A stretch of 64,000 bases of DNA from Castanea sativa (taxonomy: Eukaryota; Streptophyta; Magnoliopsida; Fagales; Fagaceae), in contig NC_134013.1 of NCBI RefSeq assembly GCF_040712315.1, positions 40,906,501-40,970,500 on the forward strand. The letters run 5' to 3'. Below are positions 57,847 to 64,000 of the stretch, one piece after another; positions within the stretch are counted from its first letter, which is position 1, and every line of letters begins with the position of its first letter. Under the pieces are notes generated by a model. It was not told the DNA's origin and did no database searches. It saw only the letters and a list, made by a program, of their open reading frames with translations. The position numbers were made by a program, and so were the translations under genes.

Positions 57847-58771
57847 CAATGTTGTTAAAAGCGTGTTTAAGCGCAAAACGCACAACCCTTGGGGCTTTTT
57901 CCCTCTAAAGCGAGGCACCCTTACAAAAGCGTGCTTTAGGCGCACCTTTTTAAGCTTTTTTTATTAAGCGCAATGTGTGATTTAAAAAAAAAAATCCTTA
58001 TTTGATTTTTAGCCATTAGATCTAAATATGTTTGATATAAGCCATTGATTTAATATATAAAAACGAATAGTGTGGTGTGCTACCATACACCTAATAGATG
58101 ATAGCAATGAGTGGTTGACTGGAAGAGTAAAAGAAGATGAACTAGATGAATTTGCTGAAGATGATCTTGTGTTTGATGATGATATTTTGACATGGGGTAG
58201 TGTTGCTAGAGCTTCTGAAGTTGAAGAAGAAAGATTGAACTTAAGATCAAGAATGGTGCCCCTAGGGCAAGCAACAAGTTCAAGTTCTGGTTCACAACAT
58301 GCTTGTCATGATGGAGACGAAGGTGATGAGGGCTACAAATCTTGTGATGACAATGATGATGGTCCCTTGCTTAATGAGGATGATGATAACATAGGTTAGG
58401 ATTGCATTGCATATTTGCATTGATTTTGTTTGGCAAAGATAACATCACTTTACATTCTAGTACTTTCTAGCCTTTGCCTTTTTGGTTCTATACTTCTATT
58501 TTGATGCAACCATGTTTTGTAATCATGGCCATCAAATATCATGGTTACATATATTTTGTAAAGTACAAGAGAATTATATAAATGTTATATAAATTATATA
58601 ACATGTTTTATTGTAATTTATATGATTAATTGATCACTTGATTGTTGTATTGACCATTAATAATTTTTTTAACTTTATTAATTTTTTTTAAAAAAAATGT
58701 GCGCTTCACATCGATCAAGCGTGCACTTGAGTTTTGCACTTAAGTGCATTCAACGCTTTTAACAACACTGG
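57847..58771. mobile_element. Non-autonomous hAT element
   Basis: Ends CAATGTTGTTAAAAGCG and, inverted, CCAGTGTTGTTAAAAGCG; flanks TCTAGTAA (57839-57846) and TCTAGTTT (58772-58779) match at 6 of 8 bases, an aged 8-bp duplication. It has subterminal GCGC-containing motifs in both orientations (GCGCAAAACGC, GTGCGCTTCAC). Carries a transposase C-terminal remnant. Confidence 0.8.
58070..58399 (+). pseudogene. hAT transposase C-terminal remnant
   Basis: A 109-residue ORF with NEWLTGRV, LVFDDDILTWGSVARAS and a long acidic tail (DGDEGDEGYKSCDDNDD). The DDxLTW block followed by an acidic end is what plant hAT-family proteins show after the dimerisation domain. The catalytic core and the zinc finger are absent, so this is a leftover of internal deletion. 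Family link from memory, moderate certainty. Confidence 0.55.
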
Positions 58772-58779
58772 TCTAGTTT

Positions 58780-59205
58780 GTGTTTGATTTGGATTATGAC
58801 CCAACCCGATATAAAAGTATTATGATTTTTAATGAGAGATTTTTTGAGGCTTAGTCCATTAACGCTTTGGCTTTTTGGCCTCCTTTTTTAGCCCATTGTG
58901 AATCCGCTATGTGGGATATAAATACCGTTGTTTCAAATCAGTGTTAGTAATGGTCGTGTTGTTTTAGAGAGAAAACTGTATTGCCGCACTTTTCGTATAA
59001 TTTCCCTGAAATTAGTAAAATCACTGCACTTCGTGGATGTAGGAAAATTGTGGAACCATGTAATTTCTTGTGTTGTTTGATTGCCTTTGTGTGTGTGTTA
59101 TTTTTCTTTCTTTTTTTGCATCTCACAAATTTGGGAATTTATGTAAGCAATGAGAATTGAGAAGAATGAGAAGACCAACTAGGTGCATCCATCCTTTTGT
59201 TTTAC
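58780..59205. other. Intron sequence before MFDR-like exon c
   Basis: The 5' part of the large intron on the minus strand. AT-rich, with no further exon or element recognised. Confidence 0.5.
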
Positions 59206-59273
59206 CTTTCTGATTATCAAAGGGTAACCCATCAACTGGAAATGATTTGTAACCAATGCTCTTTAGCACCATC
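59206..59273 (-). pseudogene. MFDR: MFDR-like exon c, one base short
   Basis: 68 bp. Acceptor TTTATGTAG, donor CAGAAAG then GTAAAA. Encodes MVLKSIGYKSFPVDGLP; one T is missing before GATAATCAG, so the FDNQK end is out of frame. The donor opens the roughly 35 kb intron. Confidence 0.82.
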
Positions 59274-59603
59274 CTACATAAAGAGAGGGCACATTGCCAT
59301 AGAGTTAGTACCTTAATTCAATGACTTGGACAGAAGATATAGTAGGCACAATTTAGTTTGTTTATTCTTTATGTTGGTTTCACTGATCATCACCAAGAAT
59401 AAAGGAATTCATTCATCTTCTAGTAATTTAGATGGTTTTCCTTTCTAACCATGACATGGCATGGCATGATCTAGAATTATATATATTTTTTTTATTAAAA
59501 AAGTTGTAATATTTACAATTAAACCTCAATAGAGTATTAGTAAAATTATTAATAGCTTACTATGTTAACTATATGAAGATTCAAAGCTTCTAGCAGAAAT
59601 TAC

Positions 59604-59666
59604 CCGCATTCAAGGTCTTTTCAAATTGTCCAGTACCAACTGCAATGCGTTTTCCACCGCCAACAT
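59604..59666 (-). pseudogene. MFDR: MFDR-like exon b, frameshifted
   Basis: 63 bp. Acceptor TTATTTGTAG, donor GCGG then GTAATT. Encodes GGGKRIAVGTGQFE; the expected DLECG ending is only reached after skipping two bases in the GAAAAG run, so this copy is out of frame at its end. Confidence 0.8.
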
Positions 59667-59730
59667 CTACAAATAATATTGAATAAATTCCATGTAATTA
59701 TGCACACCTGGACAAACTAAGGCTTACTAC

Positions 59731-59863
59731 CTTTAAGAACTGTGTTCTCAAAGTGCATGCCAAAAATATGGCCTCTTCTTTCATCCGACTCTAGAAACCT
59801 ATATGGTTTCCGGAAGAAAACGGAGTGGAGTTCATGTTGACCGGATCTTGGAAGGGAAGGTCC
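59731..59863 (-). pseudogene. MFDR: MFDR-like exon a
   Basis: 133 bp. Acceptor CCACCACAG, donor AAAG then GTAGTA. Encodes the GQHELHSVFFRKPYRF...SDERRG...HFENTVLKG stretch of the enzyme and is open throughout in the right frame. It is the most 5' exon I can see. Confidence 0.85.
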
Positions 59864-60202
59864 CTGTGGTGGCTGCCTTAGAGTGCATAGCATTTATTTT
59901 TAGCTGAAGCATAGCATTTATTTTTGCTACGCTCCAGTTGAGCCACATCAGCGTTCCCGTCATTATCATTTTTCTATAATTTTTTTTCTAACATTTACTC
60001 TTTTTATTTATTTATTTAATATTTACACTTTCTTTAATCTTTCTTTATCCCTTACGTTTTCATCTTCCCACTACTCTCTACCTTAATATCATTTTTCATC
60101 TTTCCTTTCATCTTTCTTTTTTTGTCCTTTCTTATTTACACTCTTACTATAATTTTGTCATTTTCTCTTCCATTTTTTACATACTTTTCCCTCACAAAAA
60201 AG

Positions 60203-60247
<45 letters not shown>

Positions 60248-61421
60248 CTTGGTGAATTTTTATTTTTTTTATTTTTCTTGCATTTCTGCTTTAGGTTGAT
60301 AAATTTTTGTGTTCTTTAGAACTTTATATTGAGTTGATGTAATTTAGTTTTGTGATTTAAGTTTTTTTTTTCTTCTCTCTTTAATTGTTAATTTTATCAC
60401 ATGTGTTTTTCTTTAAATTCTTAGTTTGGGTTGCTTCGAATCCACCTATTTAGTTGTTCTATATATGTTATTTTTGGACAACATGACATTTGTTCAATGA
60501 AATTCCTTTTAGACTTGATACGTTATCTTTTGTTTTGATTTTTTTCCCTCCTATTGTGTAGTGATTGACTTCTATCAAAAAAAATATTCTATTTATATAT
60601 TTAGAAATCTATTTCTTCTTAATTCCAACCGTTTAAATTTTGCATGGGCCATGGATTCCATTGAGCAATTAATATGAAAAATAAAATAAAAGCAAAATAA
60701 ATTCTACAATAATTTGCTTTATAGGGATTGGCTTCTCTAAGTTATACATTGTTCCCTAAAAGTAGTGTGAGAGAAACTAATGTTTAGTCTGTCTATGTAA
60801 CTAATGTTTCTAATCTTTTGAAAGTTTGTGGAGCATATACCCTACTAATTAGGCCATCTAAATCATTTGAATTAAAAATCAACTGTAACATAAGGAACAA
60901 AGGGGTCATTATACATTAATGTTCTCCTCATATCGTGATAAATCTGAGTAGTTGAATAGTATTGTTGTTTAATTTACCACTACTACATATTTTTTCTTGA
61001 AAGCTACATACCATCGATCGTAACACCAAATGGATATTTCAAAGTTCATTTGCATGATTACTTTGCTGTGTGGTGAGTTGAAACATTGTTGGGTAATGAT
61101 GTACGTTAGATTGTATGTATAGCCTTTTGACTTGCAAATAATAAGTATTGATTTATACTAAGTTTTTCTTATTGATGTTCTTTAGAGCTATAATGGTTGA
61201 TAGGTCTATTGAGGCTTCATTAATTTATATGAGGCTTCAATTTCACCCAAATGACAAGCAATAAAGCAAAACAATTAATGTTTAGCTTTCAGGTTTATTC
61301 TTTTTTTATTTATTTATTTAAATGCTTAGCTTTTGGGTAACCACCAATTCATTTTGTTAACCCAACATCATAAAGTAACTTTAATTTAGTTATATGGATA
61401 GGGTTTATCATTTTTCATGTT

Positions 61422-61457
<36 letters not shown>

Positions 61458-61560
61458 AGATTAATAGCATTACTACCATTGACCATTTAAATTTAGCCAT
61501 ATCTTTTATATCATTAAATTATTAATATTTTATTTTACAAGAGGATTAGAAGCATATTAG
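59864..61560. other. AT-rich spacer upstream of the visible MFDR-like exons
   Basis: A CT microsatellite at about 60205-60242 and an A run at about 61423-61453. I did not find earlier MFDR exons here on the minus strand. ORF 60122-60319 reads through the CT repeat and is not a gene. Confidence 0.5.
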
Positions 61561-61624
61561 ATTGTTGTTAGTTTTCTCTGTCGCTCAGAGAGGGGGAAAG
61601 CCTTGTCCCTTATTGTAAGGTGTC

Positions 61625-62619
61625 GTGTCCCCTAGGGTAACCCAGTTACCAGTAGAGCTAGTGGGTTTTTTTGTTTGTGGGGTTTGGGAAACACAGGCAA
61701 ACGGAATGGACAACCTCATGAAGCATTGGAGCACTCTTTCTTTGAATGAGAGGGAGGGTGGGAAAATGGCAGTGACGAGAGGCAGAGGCTCAAAGGGATT
61801 CACTATTGTGGCGAAGTTTCTTACCAAAATATCACTAAATAAAGATGCGATAATCAGGACTTTCAGTCCATTATGGCGGTCAAAAAATGGTTTCAAGGTT
61901 GACATGGCGGTGGATCACACAATGCTGTTTGTTTTTGACAATGAAGATGAAGTGGAAAATTTTTGGCTGGTGAACCATGGAGCTTTGATAGGCACCTAGT
62001 TGTTCTTCAAAAAATGGACAACACAACTCCAGTGCAGGATCTAGCCCTCAATAAAGTCTCTTTATGGGTCCAAGTTCACAATATCCCATTTAGTTTCTTA
62101 AACAAGGGGGTCGCGGAGGAGTTGTGTGAAGTAGTAAGAGAAGTGAACCGGTCCTCGGAAGATGCAGATGTCGAAGGTGGTAGTTATATCAAGGTGTGTG
62201 TCTGGGTTGATATATCATTGCCCCTATGTAGGGGTCGAGTATTGTCAATTGAAGGTGGTGAAGATGTTTGGATTTCATTCAAATATGAACACCTCCCTAA
62301 CATATGCTACTGGTGTGGATGCCTGGACCATTCCAATAGGGATTGTGATCTATGGATTGAAAGTGATGGATCTTTAGACAGAAGTGCTCAAGAATATGGG
62401 GCCTGGATTCGAGCAAGTATAACTTCAGCGAGTAAAAAATCTATGGTAACAGTGCCAGTATTCTATGAGACCAGGAAGAAGGGAGGGCTGAAGCCAAAAA
62501 CCACAATGCCTCGGTCATCCATACCAGTGGCGAGGGTGGCTCCGGTAACGGCTACTAGGGAAGTAAGCACATCAGATAAGGAAATTGTGAGTGTGGGGAG
62601 CATATCGTGGAAAACTTAA
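61625..62619 (+). pseudogene. LINE (L1) ORF1: DUF4283 and zinc knuckle
   Basis: RNA-binding ORF1 of a plant L1 element. 61625-61999 holds the DUF4283-type domain (FTIVAKFLTKISLNKDAI, then VDMAVDHTMLFVF); its likely start is ATG 61706. A frameshift near 61980 moves to 61963-62619, with LNKVSLWVQVHNIPF and the zinc knuckle CYWCGCLDHSNRDC. The domain order is the usual one for plant LINE ORF1. Broken by the frameshift and truncated by a stop near 62619; 62709-63029 is a low-complexity continuation. Confidence 0.85.
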
Positions 62620-63163
62620 ATGCCTCAGAGTCATCCGTTTAAAAAACGCCTTCCCTTTCAAATATTAAAAATCCAAAAAATCAGGGAGAGTTAACTAACA
62701 GCCAGATTTTGGAGATTAATAGGGAGCTAAATAAATGCGATATCTCCAAGAACGAAAAAAGGGGTGAGACTAGGAGTCCTAATAAGGTAAGGGTGGACGA
62801 CCACTATGTGGATACGTTGCAAAAGTCTCCTCCTCGGTTTGAATCAAATTCTAAAGCACGTGCTAGTCAAGTAAGTAAACCACGTGCCCCTCACGTTGAG
62901 TCTGAAGTTGAATTGCTATCTGACTTCCTCGTTAAAAATCTGGCAAAAAAGGCAAGGGGGGCTCTTCACCAAAAACTTAGAAGCGGACTGACAGAATTGT
63001 TAACAAAAATCAGGTGGTTCTTCGACTGAGGTCTGTTATTCCTCTGAACAATCTCACATGGACATGGACTGCTATGAATTACCAACTAAAAGAAGACAGG
63101 TTTTTCATGACAGTAAGGAAGAGGGTCGAGTGGTGGAGGCTGGTTCCCAGCCCGCCATAATCA

Positions 63164-64000
63164 ATGAATGTCCTATGTTGGAATTGCCGGGAGCTTGGGA
63201 ACTTTTCAACAGAACAGGAGCTTAGAGACTTAATCCGGGCACAAGATCCCTCAGTTGTGTACTTAGCCGAAACATGGCTAGATAAGGCAAGGCTAGAAGA
63301 TATTTGGATTAGATTGAATTTTGGTGGTATGATAGAGGTTGGTTGAGAAACGAGAGGGGGAGGTATTGCTATTTTTTGGAAAATGGATGTCGACTTCTCC
63401 TTAGGCACCTTTTCTCCAAGTCACATAAATGGTATTTTGAACAAAGGAAAGGAAGATGAATGGAGGTTTATGGGGTTTTATGGGAAGCCGAATACAAGCA
63501 ATCATCATCTTTCGTGGTCATGTTTGCGCAAGTTAAAAACTTGAAATTCCATACCTTGGCTTTGTGTCGGGGATTTTAATGAGATTGTTAGACGCCATGA
63601 GAAACTCAGGGGACGGTTAAGACCCAGTAGACAAATGCAAGAGTTTAGAGACGTGTTGGATGAGTGTGGCTTTTGAGACCTTAGTTTTGAGGGAGGAAAG
63701 TTCACATGGTGTAATGGACACCTCGATGGATTTACCATATGGGAAAGATTGGATAGAACGGTTGCCACTATAGATTGGCTTGACAAGTTTCCTGCAACCA
63801 AGGTAGTTCACTTAGAGTGTGGTTCTTTGGATCACAAGACGATTGTCATCTGCCTCAATGGAATACCTTTGCGTCGACAAAAACTGTGGCATTTTGAATA
63901 CATGTGGTTGGAAGAGGATGGGTGTATAGAAATTGTAGAGTCAGCTTGGCGTTACAATGCAACTGGTCATGCAATGGCTCGGGTTGAAAGGAAGATTACT
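63164..64000 (+). pseudogene. LINE (L1) ORF2: endonuclease, cut by the window end
   Basis: Starts at ATG 63164 with MNVLCWNCRELGN, the first catalytic region of the AP-type endonuclease that nicks target DNA. AETWLD follows (catalytic Glu). TGA at 63344-63346 interrupts it; in the same frame GGGIAIFWK, then WLCVGDFNEI (Asp, Asn) and a changed S-L-D-H block (usually S-D-H) near 63828. Further stops at about 63542 and 63675. RT would lie beyond 64000. Confidence 0.88.

Larger units (their letters stand above)
23262..59863 (-). pseudogene. MFDR: MFDR-like NADPH:adrenodoxin oxidoreductase, 3' half, with a 35 kb intron
   Basis: Five minus-strand exons read in order as the C-terminal half of mitochondrial NADPH:adrenodoxin (ferredoxin) oxidoreductase, an FAD enzyme that passes electrons from NADPH to mitochondrial ferredoxin, needed for iron-sulfur cluster and biotin synthesis. 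Diagnostic pieces are HSVFFRKPYRFLESDERR, GKRIAVGTGQFE, VLKSIGYKSFPVDGLPF, NVCGWLKRGPTGIIATNLY and SLPKPGREGLLHLLDNRK. GT-AG sites bound each exon. Frame breaks: about 2 extra bases at 59611-59620, 1 missing base near 59218, 1 extra base near 23805, and a nested MITE in the last exon. The intron 24219-59205 holds the viral and Copia cluster. The N-terminal half (FAD-binding) was not found. Probably a pseudogene, unless the indels are assembly errors. Confidence 0.85.

Noticed and set aside
58070..58399. A host gene for an acidic protein
   Set aside because: It lies within hAT terminal repeats and carries a DDILTW block as in hAT proteins; best read as a transposase remnant.
60122..60319. A Ser/Leu-repeat protein
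   Set aside because: It is the translation of a CT microsatellite.

Overview
This is nuclear DNA of a flowering plant, most likely a eudicot. The evidence is GT-AG introns, AT-rich spacers full of microsatellites and MITEs, plant-type Copia, Gypsy and L1 elements, and endogenous plant pararetrovirus sequence. I cannot name the species. Almost everything outside the spacers is mobile or viral and broken. The one host gene I recognise is a minus-strand homologue of mitochondrial NADPH:adrenodoxin (ferredoxin) oxidoreductase (MFDR). Five of its 3' exons can be read at 59731-59863, 59604-59666, 59206-59273, 24073-24218 and about 23262-23924. They carry several frame-breaking indels and a nested MITE, so the locus looks like a pseudogene or a badly assembled gene.

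Layout. 1-1888: 3' end of a Sirevirus-like Copia element with repeated polypurine tracts and its 3' LTR. 1889-10543: AT-rich spacer with a hAT MITE (2113-2616), a fold-back MITE (5216-5585), a Tourist-like MITE (6249-6388), a solo Gypsy LTR (7890-8385) and a 1.2 kb PIF/Harbinger-like element (9082-10304). 10544-21406: complete but dead Ty3/Gypsy Tat-lineage element, with TSD TTGCA, LTRs of about 485 bp, gag-PR-RT-RH-aRNH-INT, six 90-bp tandem repeats and an antisense spliced ORF that is itself interrupted by a 1.2 kb insertion. 21407-23300: spacer with a tandem duplication carrying poly-G tracts. 23262-24218: last MFDR exons. 24447-25262: 3' piece of an L1 LINE.

25.5-50.55 kb: a scrambled cluster of endogenous pararetrovirus (Caulimoviridae) copies in both orientations, named here A (+), B (-), C (+), E (-), F (+) and G (-). 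They encode a 30K-type movement protein, coat protein with a CCHC knuckle, aspartic protease, RT and RNase H, with no integrase, plus TATA and poly(A) modules. Two genome types share their ends but differ in the middle. Type 1 (B, part of E) has RT-RNase H followed by a tryptophan-rich ORF. Type 2 (C, F, G, part of E) stops just after the first RT box and continues into an unrelated conserved protein of about 500 residues. This resembles a bipartite or helper-dependent pararetrovirus.

50698-57382: Copia element with TSD GCCGT, into which a solo Sirevirus-type LTR has inserted (53002-54095). 57847-58771: hAT-derived element. The whole block from 24.2 to 59.2 kb lies inside one MFDR intron of about 35 kb. 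61.6 kb to the end: 5' part of an L1 LINE (ORF1 and endonuclease) running off the window.

None of the viral or transposon reading frames is intact. The interest lies in the two-type virus organisation, the unassigned type 2 and type 1 ORFs, and the loading of one host intron.
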